Positions 46,965-56,940 are shown, numbered from the stretch's first letter. The stretch: 64,000 bases of DNA from Ornithinimicrobium humiphilum (GCF_006716885.1 NZ_VFPU01000001.1:2046001-2110000); one strand, 5' to 3'. Numbers and translations are program-made. The notes: generated by a model from the letters alone, not told the origin.

Positions 46965-48545
46965 ATGACCTCGACCCATCCCGGTTACGTCAACGCCGAG
47001 CACAGCGGCACCGGCCCGGTCCCCACCGGCTCGACGACGAGCAACGGCGCCCCGAGCGACTCCGACCGCAACAGCCTCTCCGTGGGCGCGAACGGCCCGC
47101 TGCTGCTGCACGACGTCGCCCTCATCGAGAACCTCGCCCACTTCGACCGCGAGAAGGTGCCCGAGCGGCTGCCCCACGCCAAGGGCTCCGGTGCCTTCGG
47201 CACCTTCCGGGTGACCGAGGACGTCTCGCGCTGGACGAAGGCGGCCGCCTTCCAGCCCGGCGCCACGACCGAGTCGCTCGTCCGCTTCTCCACGGTCGCC
47301 GGCGAGCAGGGCTCCCCCGACACCTGGCGCGACGTCCGCGGCTTCGCCGTCCGGCTCTACACCGACGAGGGCAACCTCGACATCGTCGGCAACAACACGC
47401 CGATCTTCTTCGTGCGCGACCCCATGAAGTTCCCCAATTTCATCCGCAGCCAGCGCCGCACGCCCGACAGCGGCCTGCGCTCACCCAACATGCAGTGGGA
47501 CTTCTGGACCGCCAACCCCGAGTCCGCCCACCAGGTCGCCTACCTCATGGGTGACCGCGGCCTGCCGCGCTCCTGGCGTCACATGAACGGCTACTCCTCC
47601 CACACCTATATGTGGGTGAACGCCCAGGGCGAGCGCTTCTGGGTGAAGTACCACTGGCACAGCGACCAGGGGGTGCAGAACATGACCAACGAGGAGGCCG
47701 CGGAGCTGGCGGGCACCGACGCCGACTTCCACCGGCGCGACCTGTTCGAGGCGATCGAGCGGGGCGAGCACCCGAGCTGGACCCTCTCCGTGCAGGTCAT
47801 GCCCTACGAGGACGCGAAGACCTACCGCTTCAACCCCTTCGACCTCACCAAGGTGTGGCCGCACGCCGACTACCCGCTGCACCGCGTCGGCACGATGACG
47901 CTGGACCGCAACCCGGTGAACTTCTTCGCCCAGATCGAGCAGGCGGCCTTCAGCCCGTCCAACCAGGTGCCGGGCACCGGCGTCTCACCCGACAAGATGC
48001 TGCTGGCCCGGGTGTTCTCCTACCCGGACGCCCAGCGGCACCGCATCGGCGCCAACTTCACCCATCTGCCGGTCAACCAGCCGAAGGTGCAGGTCAACGC
48101 CTACCAGTTCGACGGCCCGATGGCCTACCTGCACTCCGGTGACCAGCCGACCTACGCGACCAATTCCTTCGGCCGCCCCTGGTCGGACCGCACCGGCCCG
48201 GTCGAGAACGGCTGGGAGGCCGACGGCGCCCTGGTCCGGCAGGCCTACGACCTGCGGGAGGACGACGACGACTTCGGCCAGGCGCACACCCTGGTGCGGG
48301 AGGTCTACTCCGAGGAGCAGCGAGAGCGCCTGGTGCGGACCGTCGCCGGGATGATGAGCGAGGTCGAGCCGCAGGTCCGTGAGCGGGTCTACGCCTACTG
48401 GCGCAGCATCGACCAGGAGGTCGGCGACCGCATCGCCGCCGCCTCGGTCCAGGCCGCGGACGTCCCCGGCGCCGCCTCAGCCCGGGTCGACGGGACCGAC
48501 GCCCTGCGGGAGCCCGCGGACGACGCCGTGGGCAGCTCCCGCTGA
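46965..48545 (+). CDS. katA: Monofunctional haem catalase
   Basis: This converts hydrogen peroxide to water and oxygen in the cytosol. The 526 residues are a small-subunit clade 3-like catalase. The distal His is in [13 protein letters not shown] (about His71), the Asn in [12 protein letters not shown], and the proximal haem-ligand Tyr in [14 protein letters not shown]. The ATG has GAAGGAG 6 nt upstream; a longer open frame to the left lacks similarity. It faces the winged-helix regulator divergently and ends at a strong hairpin. Confidence 0.97.
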   Translation: MTSTHPGYVNAEHSGTGPVPTGSTTSNGAPSDSDRNSLSVGANGPLLLHDVALIENLAHFDREKVPERLPHAKGSGAFGTFRVTEDVSRWTKAAAFQPGATTESLVRFSTVAGEQGSPDTWRDVRGFAVRLYTDEGNLDIVGNNTPIFFVRDPMKFPNFIRSQRRTPDSGLRSPNMQWDFWTANPESAHQVAYLMGDRGLPRSWRHMNGYSSHTYMWVNAQGERFWVKYHWHSDQGVQNMTNEEAAELAGTDADFHRRDLFEAIERGEHPSWTLSVQVMPYEDAKTYRFNPFDLTKVWPHADYPLHRVGTMTLDRNPVNFFAQIEQAAFSPSNQVPGTGVSPDKMLLARVFSYPDAQRHRIGANFTHLPVNQPKVQVNAYQFDGPMAYLHSGDQPTYATNSFGRPWSDRTGPVENGWEADGALVRQAYDLREDDDDFGQAHTLVREVYSEEQRERLVRTVAGMMSEVEPQVRERVYAYWRSIDQEVGDRIAAASVQAADVPGAASARVDGTDALREPADDAVGSSR

Positions 48546-48574
48546 TCCCCCGTATGCCGTAGCGCACGACTGGC

Positions 48575-48604
48575 GGCCCCCGCACCTCTCGAGGTGCGGG
48601 GGCC
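48575..48604 (+). terminator. Terminator after katA
   Basis: A perfect 13-bp stem, GGCCCCCGCACCT with AGGTGCGGGGGCC, lies 30 nt after the katA stop and before the convergent sseB-like gene. Confidence 0.8.
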
Positions 48605-48704
48605 GTCGTGCGTCCGGCTCGACGTGTGCCGTGCGTCGCCCACGGGGGCGGGCCGTCGTGGTCAGCCGATGGTCAGCTCGTGGGCAGATCCGGTGCCGAC
48701 GTGG

Positions 48705-49466
48705 TCAGGACGCGCGCAGCCGGAAGGCGAGGGCGTCGATCCGGGCGCGGGTCTCGCCGTCGGCGGCGAGCCGCTCCCCCACCCGGGTGACGAGCGCCTG
48801 GACGTCGGCCTGACCGAGCCCGGGGCGCAGCACGAGGCTGACCTGCAGCGCATCGCCGGCGCCGGCCTCGAGACCGTGCCCGCTGACCGCCGGCTCGTCG
48901 GCAACGGCCGCGGCCACGGCGGCCGCGACGTGCTCGTCGAGGTGCGCGGGCACCCAGGTGCGCCCGGTCGCCAGCGCCCAGACCATGGACGGCCGCAGCG
49001 TGCAGGCGGCCGGGCCGGGCGGCGGGGCGAGGTCGATGGGGATGACGTCGCAGCCCTCCTGGACGGCCGCGAGGGCCGCCCGCTGCGCGGTGACCGGCAC
49101 GGGTCGGGCGGTGGGGTCCCACGCCGCCAGCGCGGCCGTGCTGGTGAAGGCCGGGAGCGCGCGCTGCCCGTCGGGGGCGACGAGGGTGACGGACGCCATG
49201 TCGCTCGTGGCGTCGACCGGGATGCCGCTGGAGTCGTCGATCCTCCCGGGCACCGCGACGATCGGCACGAGAAGCCTCGCCGCCGCGACCGCCGCGACCA
49301 GCTCGGCAGGGTCGGGCGCCTCCTGCGCCAGGAGCTCGGCCAGGCGCGCGTCGGCCTCGCCGGTGTCGGAGTCGAAGCCGGTCCCGGTGAGGGTCCGCCC
49401 CTGCCAGGGGGTCCCACCGGTGTCGGTGCCGGCCGCCGGGTCGTGGCCGCTGAAGCGGTGGGTCAT
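48705..49466 (-). CDS. SseB-family protein
   Basis: 253 residues with an N-terminal SseB-like domain (about 35-150, ELVAAVAAARLLVPIVAVPG; SVTLVAPDGQRALPAFTSTA). The C-terminal part is a second alpha/beta segment. The enterobacterial SseB has an unrelated reported role, so function is unknown here. The ATG overlaps the priA stop (ATGA). An sseB gene after priA and before infC is common in Micrococcales. Confidence 0.85.
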   Translation of the reverse strand: MTHRFSGHDPAAGTDTGGTPWQGRTLTGTGFDSDTGEADARLAELLAQEAPDPAELVAAVAAARLLVPIVAVPGRIDDSSGIPVDATSDMASVTLVAPDGQRALPAFTSTAALAAWDPTARPVPVTAQRAALAAVQEGCDVIPIDLAPPPGPAACTLRPSMVWALATGRTWVPAHLDEHVAAAVAAAVADEPAVSGHGLEAGAGDALQVSLVLRPGLGQADVQALVTRVGERLAADGETRARIDALAFRLRAS

Positions 49467-50173
49467 CGCAGTGCCTCCAGGGCGTCGGGCAGGGTGAACC
49501 TGCCGGAGTGCAGGGCCGCGCCGAGCACGGCGCCGGACACCCCGGCGTCGCGCAGCACGAGCAGGTCGTCGAGGCCGGCCACGCCGCCCGAGGCCACGAC
49601 CGGGCCGGGCAGGCGCGCGGCGGCGGTGGCGAAGAGGTCGCGGTCGGCACCGGCCAGCCGCCCGTCGCGGGAGGCGTCGGCCACAACGAAGGCACCTGGC
49701 GTCGTGCCCGCCAGCGCCTCGGCGAGGTCGTCGAGGACGACGTCGAGCGGCCCGATCTCCTCCCCGCTGCCGCGGGCCACGACCCGGTCGCCGGCCACGT
49801 CGACGCCGACGGCGATCCGGTCGCCGTGCTCCCCGACGAGCTCGGCGACCCAGGTCAGGTCGCGCAGGGCGGTGGCGGCCAGGTTGATCCGTCGGGCACC
49901 GCTGCCGAGGGCCTCTGCGACGGCGGCGGGCGAGTCGAGGCCACCGGAGAGCTGCACCGGCACCTCGAGGCGGGCAACCAGGTCGGCGAGGAAGGGCAGG
50001 TCGGCGCCCCGGCGGTAGGCGCGGTCGAGGTCGACCAGGTGCACCCACGTGGCGCCCTGCTCGACCCACCGTCGGGCCACGGTCAGCGGGTCGTCGTCGG
50101 TGCCGTCGACGACCTGGACCGCCCGGCGTCCCGCGACGTCGACGGCGGGCAGCAGCTCGAAGGTGCCGCTCAC
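49463..50173 (-). CDS. priA: PriA/HisA phosphoribosyl isomerase
   Basis: This (beta-alpha)8 barrel isomerase catalyses the ProFAR isomerisation of histidine synthesis. In actinobacteria, which mostly lack trpF, it usually also handles phosphoribosyl anthranilate for tryptophan. The 236 residues show the catalytic Asp in LLPAVDVAGRRAVQ and IAVGVDVAGDRVVARG, and the phosphate loop SGGLDSPAAV and ASGGVAGLDDL. The dual substrate range is from family knowledge. The GTG overlaps the upstream gene stop. Confidence 0.93.
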   Translation of the reverse strand: MSGTFELLPAVDVAGRRAVQVVDGTDDDPLTVARRWVEQGATWVHLVDLDRAYRRGADLPFLADLVARLEVPVQLSGGLDSPAAVAEALGSGARRINLAATALRDLTWVAELVGEHGDRIAVGVDVAGDRVVARGSGEEIGPLDVVLDDLAEALAGTTPGAFVVADASRDGRLAGADRDLFATAAARLPGPVVASGGVAGLDDLLVLRDAGVSGAVLGAALHSGRFTLPDALEALR

Positions 50174-50811
50174 TCCAGCACCCCGAGCTCGCGCCGCAGC
50201 CGCACCGAGTCGGCGACGGCGTCCTCGAACCACCCGACCTCGCGGGCGTCGGGCTCGTGCCGTCGCGCACCGGGCAGCTCGGCGGCCGGGGCGGGGTCGG
50301 TCAGGTAGCGCGTGCCGGGCAGCTCGAGGGTCGCCATCACGGCCTGCAGCATGGTCACCGGGCGGGCCGAGGTCTCGTGGAGCAGGTCCACCAGCTCGTC
50401 GCGCACGGCCGACGGGCGGCCCGCGGCGCGGACGACCTCGGCCGGTCCGGCGAGGTCGAGGCCGGGCGGGCGCAGCAGCCCGAGGTCGGGCTCCCAGACC
50501 ACCCAGGAGGGTGCCTTGCGGCGTCCCCCGGCGTGGACCGTCACGACCGCACGGCCGTCGATCTCGAAGAAGCCCAGCGCCGGGCCGGCCTTGGCGGGGA
50601 CCGGGCGGGCCGCGAGGACGGTGGCCGCGTCGTCGTAGGGAGCGCCCACGCGGGACGGGCCGGCGGCGACCACGAGGGTCCACCGCTCCACCGGCGCGAC
50701 GACGAGGGGGGCGACGTGGTGCGCAACCCAGCCGTCCACCTCCCCCCGGTCGCCGCCGAGGAGCAGGACACCGGTGGGGTCGCCCTGCGGGGCGGAGGGA
50801 GCCGAGGTCAT
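50170..50811 (-). CDS. Conserved hypothetical protein
   Basis: 213 residues, soluble, without recognised domain. It starts with a beta-rich part (GVLLLGGDRGEVDGWVAHHV; GFFEIDGRAVVTVHAGGRRK). The tail is HEPDAREVGWFEDAVADSVR. It overlaps priA by 4 nt. It seems to be the actinobacterial unknown found next to priA, but the role cannot be read from sequence. Confidence 0.78.
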   Translation of the reverse strand: MTSAPSAPQGDPTGVLLLGGDRGEVDGWVAHHVAPLVVAPVERWTLVVAAGPSRVGAPYDDAATVLAARPVPAKAGPALGFFEIDGRAVVTVHAGGRRKAPSWVVWEPDLGLLRPPGLDLAGPAEVVRAAGRPSAVRDELVDLLHETSARPVTMLQAVMATLELPGTRYLTDPAPAAELPGARRHEPDAREVGWFEDAVADSVRLRRELGVLE

Positions 50812-50820
50812 CGGCTCATC

Positions 50821-53800
50821 CTACGAAGACCGAGGGGGTCGTTCCGACCCCGGGCGAGGCGGCGGGAACCGGTCGGGCGAGGGCGGGGGTCCGGCGGCGG
50901 CCCGGGAGAAGCCGGCCGCGCGGTTGGGATAGGTCCGTCGCACGCCGCGGGCCGGCTCCGGGGCACGCCCCGGGGCGGGCGACGTCTCGCCGTAGAGCAG
51001 GCGCTCGACCACGGCGCGGGCATGGCGCCCGGCCCGACGCCACTCCTCCGCCAGCTCGCCGCCGCGGCCGGGCGCACGGCCCATGACCCGCGACATACCC
51101 TCGGCGTCGCGCACGCTGCTGGGGACCGAGTCCACGGCCCGGCCCCGCCAGACCACGCCGGCGTCCCGCAACCGGGAGGCCAGCTGCCAGGCCTCGGCCA
51201 GCGTCTCGGCGTCCGCCTCGCTCACCAGCTCGGCCTCGGCCGCGGCCTCCAGAGCGCCCATGGTGCTCGTCGTGCGCAGCCCCCGGACCCGCGCCGCGTG
51301 CTGCAGCTGCAGCAGCTGCACGACCCACTCCACGTCGCTGAGCCCACCCCGGCCCAGCTTGAGGTGGGTGCGGGGGTCGGCGCCGCGGGGCAGCCGCTCG
51401 GCCTCCATCCGCGCCTTGAGCCGTCGGATCTCGTGGACGGCAGCCGTGTCGATCCCCTCGGCGGGCCAGCGCAGCGGCTCGATCATCTCGACGAAGCGCT
51501 CCGCGAGCGCGGGGTCGCCGGCGACGGGACGCGCGCGCAGCAGCGCCTGCGACTCCCAGCCCGCCGACCAGCGCTGGTAGTAGGTGCGATAGCTCTCCAG
51601 GCTGCGGACCAGCGGACCGTTGCGGCCCTCGGGACGCAGCCCCGCGTCGAGCTCCAGCACGGGGTCGGGGCCGGTGCCCGAGAGCCCCTTGCGCAGCTCG
51701 GCGAGGATCTCGGTCGCCTGCTCGGTGGCCACCTGCGGGTCGACGTCCGGGAGGGGGTCGTGGACGTACATGACGTCGGCGTCGCTGGCGTAGCCCATCT
51801 CGCGCCCGCCCAGCCGGCCCATGCCGACGACGAGCATCGCGACGGCGGCCTGCTCCTCGCGGCGCGCGAGCACCCGCTCGGTCGCCACGGTCAGGGCGCT
51901 CTCGAGGTAGGCGTCGGTGAGGTCGGTGAGCGCGCCCCGGACCTGCTCGCCCGTCCACGCGCCGACGAGGTCGCCGAGGACCACGCGGACCAGCTCACGG
52001 GCACGCACCGTCCGGATGGCCGTGAAGGCGTCCTCGGTGCTCTCCCGGCGTTGCGCCGACGCGGTCATCCGGCGCACGAGGTCGTCGCCCCCCGGCGGGA
52101 CCAGCCCGTCGCCGTCGCCGAGCAGGGCCACGGTGGTCGGCGAGCGCATGAGCAGGTCCACGGCATACCGGCTGGTGGAGAGGACGGTGGCGAGCCGCTG
52201 GGCGGCGCTGCCCTCGTCGCGGAGCATGCCGAGGTACCAGTGCGTGGTGCCGAGGGCGTCGCTGATCTGGCGGAACGCCAGCAGCCCCGCGTCGGGGTCG
52301 GCGCCGTCGGCGAACCACGAGAGCATGACGGGCAGCAGGTGCCGTTGGATCGCGGCCCGGCGGCTCACTCCCTCGGTGAGCGCCTCGAGGTGCCGGATGG
52401 CCCCGGCGGGATCGCGGAAGCCGAGCGCCGCCAGTCGTTCGCGGGCCGCCTCGGGCGAGAGCCGGGCCTCCTCCGGGGACAGCCGGGCGACGGCCGACAG
52501 CAGTGGCCGGTAGAAGAGCCGCTCGTGCAGGCGGCGGACGTCGCGCCGGACGGCCCGCCACCGCTCCACCAGAGCCCGGTCGGCCTCCCGCCGCTCCCCC
52601 ATCGCCCGACCCAGCCGCCGCAGCTCGGGCTGCGCGGTCGGCATGAGGTGGGTGCGGCGCATCTTGTGCAGCTGCACCCGGTGCTCGAGGCAGCGCAGCA
52701 GCCGGTAGGCCTCGTCGAGCACCTTGGCGTCCTCGCGCCCGACGTAGCCGCCGTCGCGCAGCGCGGCGAGCGCCTCGAGGGTCGTGCGCGAGCGCAGTTC
52801 CTCGTCGGAGCGGCCGTGGACGAGCTGCAGGAGCTGGACGCTGAACTCGATGTCGCGCAGGCCGCCCGCGCCGAGCTTGATCTGGCGCTCGGCCTCCGCG
52901 GGTCGCACGTGCTCCTCGACGCGCCGGCGCATCGACTGCACCTCGTCGACGAAGTTGTCACGGCCCGACGCCTCCCAGACCATCGGACCGACGAGGTCGA
53001 GCCACTCGCGCGAGAGGTCCTCGTCGCCGGCCACGTGACGGGCCTTGAGCAGGGCCTGGAACTCCCAGGTGCGCGCCCAGCGCTGGTAGTACTCGCGGTG
53101 GGAGTGCAGCGTGCGCACGAGCGGGCCGCGCTTGCCCTCCGGGCGCAGGGCCGCGTCGACCTGCCACAGGGCTCCCTCGGAGGTCGACTGCCCGCAGATG
53201 CGCATGACGGCCGAGGCCAGCGCGGTGCCGACCCGCAGGCCCTCCTCCTCGCCGACGTCGCCACGAGGTCGGGCCAGGAAGATGACGTCGACGTCGCTGA
53301 TGTAGTTGAGCTCCGAGCCGCCCGTCTTGCCCATGCCGATGACCGCCAGGTCGCAGGTCTCCTCCCCCGGGGTCTCGGCCCGGGCGAGCAGCAGAGCGCC
53401 CTCGAGCGCCGCCGCCGCGAGGTCGGCGAGCCAGGCGCCCACGGTGGGCATGAGCGCGAGCGGGTCCTCGCTCACGAGGTCGGTGGTGGCGACCCGCAGG
53501 AGCTCCCGGCGGTAGGCGACCCGGAGCGCCTCGGCCCCCTCCCGGCCGGACAGCCCCTCCACGGCGTGCGCGACGGCGGCGGGGTCGGGCTCCTCCCCGC
53601 CGGCCACGGCGTCGACGTGCTCGGGATGCCGCACGAGGTGGTCGGCGAGCGCGTCGGAGCCGCCGAGCAGGGTCAGCAGCCGGCGGCGCGGCTCCCCCGC
53701 CTCGCGCAGGACGGGGAGCACGAGCTCGCCCGGCGTGCCGCCGGAGCGGCTCGAGGTCGAGGGGTCGAGCAGGCGGACCAGCGACAGCAGCGCCGCGTCG

Positions 53801-54006
53801 GGGTCGGCCACCCCGCCGAGGTCGCCGAGCAGCTCGACGAGGTCGAGCCCGGGGTCACGACCGGCGATCTCCTCCATGAGACGGGCGGCGCGGCGGGTGT
53901 CCTCGACGCCCGCGCGCACCAGCGCCGCGGTGGGGACCGGGCCGGAGGACTCCCCGGCCGGCCGGCCGCGACGCCCCCCGGGGTCGGTCGGGGGCTCGGT
54001 GGTCAC
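50821..54006 (-). CDS. glnE: Bifunctional glutamine synthetase adenylyltransferase/deadenylase
   Basis: GlnE adenylylates and deadenylylates glutamine synthetase in response to nitrogen status. The 1061 residues contain two nucleotidyltransferase domains. The deadenylase one has GGSELNYISDVDVIF (about residue 240), and the adenylylase one has GGREMGYASDADVMYVHD (about residue 750). Helical domains separate them, and the Pro/Arg-rich tail is not conserved. The GTG start has AGGAGG 8 nt upstream, with GGTATGCC filling the spacer. The longer frame upstream overlaps glnA2 and is not coding. GlnA2-GlnE adjacency matches Rv2222c-Rv2221c. Confidence 0.95.
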   Translation of the reverse strand: MTTEPPTDPGGRRGRPAGESSGPVPTAALVRAGVEDTRRAARLMEEIAGRDPGLDLVELLGDLGGVADPDAALLSLVRLLDPSTSSRSGGTPGELVLPVLREAGEPRRRLLTLLGGSDALADHLVRHPEHVDAVAGGEEPDPAAVAHAVEGLSGREGAEALRVAYRRELLRVATTDLVSEDPLALMPTVGAWLADLAAAALEGALLLARAETPGEETCDLAVIGMGKTGGSELNYISDVDVIFLARPRGDVGEEEGLRVGTALASAVMRICGQSTSEGALWQVDAALRPEGKRGPLVRTLHSHREYYQRWARTWEFQALLKARHVAGDEDLSREWLDLVGPMVWEASGRDNFVDEVQSMRRRVEEHVRPAEAERQIKLGAGGLRDIEFSVQLLQLVHGRSDEELRSRTTLEALAALRDGGYVGREDAKVLDEAYRLLRCLEHRVQLHKMRRTHLMPTAQPELRRLGRAMGERREADRALVERWRAVRRDVRRLHERLFYRPLLSAVARLSPEEARLSPEAARERLAALGFRDPAGAIRHLEALTEGVSRRAAIQRHLLPVMLSWFADGADPDAGLLAFRQISDALGTTHWYLGMLRDEGSAAQRLATVLSTSRYAVDLLMRSPTTVALLGDGDGLVPPGGDDLVRRMTASAQRRESTEDAFTAIRTVRARELVRVVLGDLVGAWTGEQVRGALTDLTDAYLESALTVATERVLARREEQAAVAMLVVGMGRLGGREMGYASDADVMYVHDPLPDVDPQVATEQATEILAELRKGLSGTGPDPVLELDAGLRPEGRNGPLVRSLESYRTYYQRWSAGWESQALLRARPVAGDPALAERFVEMIEPLRWPAEGIDTAAVHEIRRLKARMEAERLPRGADPRTHLKLGRGGLSDVEWVVQLLQLQHAARVRGLRTTSTMGALEAAAEAELVSEADAETLAEAWQLASRLRDAGVVWRGRAVDSVPSSVRDAEGMSRVMGRAPGRGGELAEEWRRAGRHARAVVERLLYGETSPAPGRAPEPARGVRRTYPNRAAGFSRAAAGPPPSPDRFPPPRPGSERPPRSS

Positions 54007-54020
54007 GGCATACCCCTCCT

Positions 54021-55349
54021 TCAGAGGTGCAGCAGGTAGCGGTCGAGCTCGAACTGGGTGACCTGGGAGCGGTAGTCGCCCCACTCCTGCCACTTGCTCC
54101 GCAGGTAGAAGTCGAAGACCTGCTCCCCGAGCACCTCGGCGACGAGGTCGGAGTCCTCCATGACCGCGACGGCCTCGCCGAGGCTCTGCGGCAGCGGGGC
54201 GATGCCCATCGCCCGGCGCTCGGCGTCGGTGAGCGCCCACACGTCGTCCTCGGCCTCCAGCGGAAGGTCGTAGCCCTCGCGGATGCCGCGCAGGCCGGAG
54301 GCGAGGATCACGGCATACGTGAGGTAGGGGTTGCACGCGGAGTCGATGGAGCGCACCTCGATGCGGCGCGAGTGGCCCTTGCCGATGGAGTACATCGGCA
54401 CGCGGGCCAGGGCGGAGCGGTTGTTGTGGCCCCAGCAGACGTAGGCCGGCGCCTCGCCCCCGCCCCAGAGCCGCTTGTAGGAGTTGACCCACTGGTTGGT
54501 CACCGCACAGATCTCGCGGCTGTGCATCAGCACGCCCGCCATGAAGCGGCGGCCGGTCTGGGAGAGCTCGTAGGACGCGCCCGGCTCGTAGAAGGCGTTG
54601 GTGTCGCCCTCGAAGAGCGACATGTGCGTGTGCATGCCGGACCCGGGGTGGGCGGCCAGCGGCTTGGGCATGAAGGTCGCGAAGGCGTTCTCCTGGAGCG
54701 CGACCTCCCGGACCACCGTGCGGAAGGTCATGATGTTGTCGGCCATCGACAGCGCGTCGGCGTAGCGGAGGTCGATCTCCTGCTGGCCCGGGCCGCCCTC
54801 GTGGTGGCTGAACTCGACCGAGATCCCCATCTGCTCGAGCATCTCGATGGCCGCCCGGCGGAAGTCGTGGCCGTCGCCGCGGGCGACGTGGTCGAAGTAG
54901 CCCGCCTGGTCGACCGGCACCGGCCCCCGCTTGGGGTCGTAGGGCTCCTTGAAGAGGTAGAACTCGATCTCGGGGTGGGTGTAGAAGGTGAACCCCTGCT
55001 GGGAGGCGGTGTCCAGCGCCTTGCGCAGGATGTGGCGCGAGTCGGTCGCGGCCGGGGAGCCGTCGGGCATGTGGATGTCGCAGAACATGCGGGCCGTGCG
55101 CTCGCGCCAGGGCAGCACCTGGAAGGTGTCGGCGTCGGGCTGGATCACCATGTCCGCCTCGTAGACGCGCGTGAAGCCCTCGATGACGCTGCCGTCGATG
55201 CCGATGCCCTCCCGGAAGGCCTGCTCCAGCTCGGCGGGAGCGACGGCGACCGACTTCAGGGTGCCGAGGAGGTCGGTGAACCAGAGCCGGACGAACCGGA
55301 TGTCCCTCTCCTCGATGGTGCGGAGGACGTACTCCTGCTGGCGGTTCAT
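54021..55349 (-). CDS. glnA2: Glutamine synthetase GlnA2 type
   Basis: This type I glutamine synthetase paralogue has 442 residues. It shows the metal/glutamate motifs FYTHPEIEFYLF, VEFSHHEGGPGQQEIDLRYA and HTHMSLFEG, plus the ATP loop KRLWGGGEAPAYVCWGHNNR. The usual adenylylation Tyr (NLYxLP) is not seen; the aligned loop reads EDDVWALT. So GlnE probably does not act on this paralogue but on a GlnA1 elsewhere. Its start overlaps the stop of the alkyltransferase-like gene (ATGA). Confidence 0.93.
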   Translation of the reverse strand: MNRQQEYVLRTIEERDIRFVRLWFTDLLGTLKSVAVAPAELEQAFREGIGIDGSVIEGFTRVYEADMVIQPDADTFQVLPWRERTARMFCDIHMPDGSPAATDSRHILRKALDTASQQGFTFYTHPEIEFYLFKEPYDPKRGPVPVDQAGYFDHVARGDGHDFRRAAIEMLEQMGISVEFSHHEGGPGQQEIDLRYADALSMADNIMTFRTVVREVALQENAFATFMPKPLAAHPGSGMHTHMSLFEGDTNAFYEPGASYELSQTGRRFMAGVLMHSREICAVTNQWVNSYKRLWGGGEAPAYVCWGHNNRSALARVPMYSIGKGHSRRIEVRSIDSACNPYLTYAVILASGLRGIREGYDLPLEAEDDVWALTDAERRAMGIAPLPQSLGEAVAVMEDSDLVAEVLGEQVFDFYLRSKWQEWGDYRSQVTQFELDRYLLHL

Positions 55350-55762
55350 GCGCCCATCCTGCCGTATGCCGTTGCGCCGGGGACGGCCGAGTGCGCCGCA
55401 GGTGGCGGCGCGTCCGGAGGGCCCGGGTCGGCCAGGTCGGCGACCGCCTCGGCGTGCGCGGCGGCGAGGGCCGCGAGGTCCGCGCGGTGGTCGGCGATCC
55501 GGCAGCCGCGACCCGTGTCGCGCAGCCGGATGCCCTCCTCGTGCCAGTGAGGGAGCGCCCGGGCCAGCAGCGGTGCGGGCAGCTCGCCGGAGGCGTTGGT
55601 CACCCGCCACCAGGCGACGCCGCCGCCCCAGTGCCGCATCACGGAGCCGACCTGGCGGGGGCCGGTGCCGACCAGCTCGGCCAGGTCGCCGTAGGAGACG
55701 ACCCGGCCGGGCGGCACCAGCTCGACCGCGCGCAGGACCCGCTCGACGAGGACGTCGTCCAC
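55346..55762 (-). CDS. Alkyltransferase-like (ATL) DNA damage-binding protein
   Basis: 138 residues of the MGMT C-terminal fold: VERVLRAVELVPPGRVVSYG, then VGTGPRQVGSVMRH. The active-site PCHR motif is replaced by AWWRVTNASG, so the alkyl-accepting Cys is missing. ATL proteins bind O6-alkylguanine and hand it to nucleotide excision repair. The GTG start lies 12 nt after GGAGG. The Ala/Pro-rich C-terminus is not conserved. Confidence 0.88.
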   Translation of the reverse strand: MDDVLVERVLRAVELVPPGRVVSYGDLAELVGTGPRQVGSVMRHWGGGVAWWRVTNASGELPAPLLARALPHWHEEGIRLRDTGRGCRIADHRADLAALAAAHAEAVADLADPGPPDAPPPAAHSAVPGATAYGRMGA

Positions 55763-55781
55763 GGCGCCGGTCGTCCTCCGG

Positions 55782-56021
55782 TCAGTCGTTGAGCGGGTTG
55801 TTGTCCCAGGCGGCCGCGTCGGCGTCGCCGGTCGCCCACTCGCGCTCCTTGCGCTCCTCCTCGTCCCAGGCCGCCGTCTTCGACGCCGCGATCTCCAGCG
55901 CGCGGGACGCCTCGTCCTCGCTGCCGTAGGGACCCATGAGGTCGGCGCTGCGCGCACGCTCGGGGTCGTCGTGCGCCTCGACCTGCTTGGTCCTGGTGTT
56001 GAACCAGTACTCCTTGCCCAT
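55782..56021 (-). CDS. Small conserved actinobacterial protein
   Basis: 79 residues, highly charged, beginning MGKEYWFNTRTKQVEAHDDP. The segment MGPYGSEDEASRALEIAASK resembles the short SPOR-like proteins usually annotated next to map. It ends with WDNNPLND. A GAGGAGG ribosome-binding site precedes the ATG. The function is unknown. It is divergent from map. Confidence 0.85.
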   Translation of the reverse strand: MGKEYWFNTRTKQVEAHDDPERARSADLMGPYGSEDEASRALEIAASKTAAWDEEERKEREWATGDADAAAWDNNPLND

Positions 56022-56066
56022 GCCGTGAGCCTCCTCGCGTCGACAGGGCCGCCTGCTGCGGCGACC

Positions 56067-56072
56067 TAGAAT
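56067..56072 (+). promoter_or_regulatory. Candidate -10 box (leaderless) for map
   Basis: TAGAAT ends 7 nt before the map ATG and there is no ribosome-binding site, so the mRNA is probably leaderless. Confidence 0.6.
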
Positions 56073-56079
56073 CCACCCT

Positions 56080-56940
56080 ATGCCGACCACCGCTCCCCTC
56101 GCCCCGGGAACCGTCAGCCCTCGCCGGCCGGTGCCCGCCTCCATCGCCCGCCCGGAGTACGTCGACCGTCCCGCCCCCGCGCCCTTCACGGGCAGCGAGA
56201 TCAAGGACGCCGAGACGGTCGAGCGGATGCGGGTGGCGGGGCGCATCGCGGCCCAGGCGCTGCAGGTCTGCGGCGAGCTCGTCCGCCCCGGCGTGACGAC
56301 CGACGAGATCGACCGCGTCGGCCACGAGTTCCTCCTCGACCACGGCGCCTACCCCTCCACGCTCGGCTACCGCGGCTACCCCAAGTCGCTGTGCACCTCG
56401 GTCAACGAGGTCATCTGCCACGGCATCCCCGACGACCGCGAGCTGCAGGAGGGCGACATCTGCAACATCGACATCACGGCATACGTCGGGGGCGTGCACG
56501 GCGACAACAACGCCACCTTCCTGTGCGGCGACGTCGCCGAGGAGACGCGGCTGCTCGTCGAGCGCACCCAGGAGGCGCTGCTGCGCGCGATCAGGGCGGT
56601 GCGTCCGGGCCGGGAGATCAACGTCATCGGGCGCGTGATCGAGAGCTATGCCAAGCGCTTCGGCTACGGCGTGGTGCGCGACTACACCGGCCACGGCGTC
56701 GGCGAGGCCTTCCACTCCGGGCTCGTCATCCCCCACTACGACGCGGCGCCCGCCTACGACACCGTCATCGAGCCCGGTATGACGTTCACGATCGAGCCGA
56801 TGCTCAACCTCGGCACCCCCGACTGGGTCGAGTGGGCCGACGGCTGGACGGTGCTCACCGCCGACGGGCGACCCTCGGCGCAGTTCGAGCACACCATCCT
56901 CGTCACCGACGACGGCGCCGAGATCCTCACGCTGCCCTGA
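56080..56940 (+). CDS. map: Methionine aminopeptidase, type I
   Basis: This metalloenzyme removes the initiator Met. The 286 residues have an N-terminal extension of about 40 residues with Pro-rich sequence, as in actinobacterial MetAP1c. The metal ligands are Asp in [10 protein letters not shown] and GDNNATFL, His in [12 protein letters not shown], Glu in FTIEPML and the last Glu in QFEHTILV. The NNA replaces the more common TNA and should not affect the ligands. A leaderless promoter precedes it. Confidence 0.97.
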   Translation: MPTTAPLAPGTVSPRRPVPASIARPEYVDRPAPAPFTGSEIKDAETVERMRVAGRIAAQALQVCGELVRPGVTTDEIDRVGHEFLLDHGAYPSTLGYRGYPKSLCTSVNEVICHGIPDDRELQEGDICNIDITAYVGGVHGDNNATFLCGDVAEETRLLVERTQEALLRAIRAVRPGREINVIGRVIESYAKRFGYGVVRDYTGHGVGEAFHSGLVIPHYDAAPAYDTVIEPGMTFTIEPMLNLGTPDWVEWADGWTVLTADGRPSAQFEHTILVTDDGAEILTLP

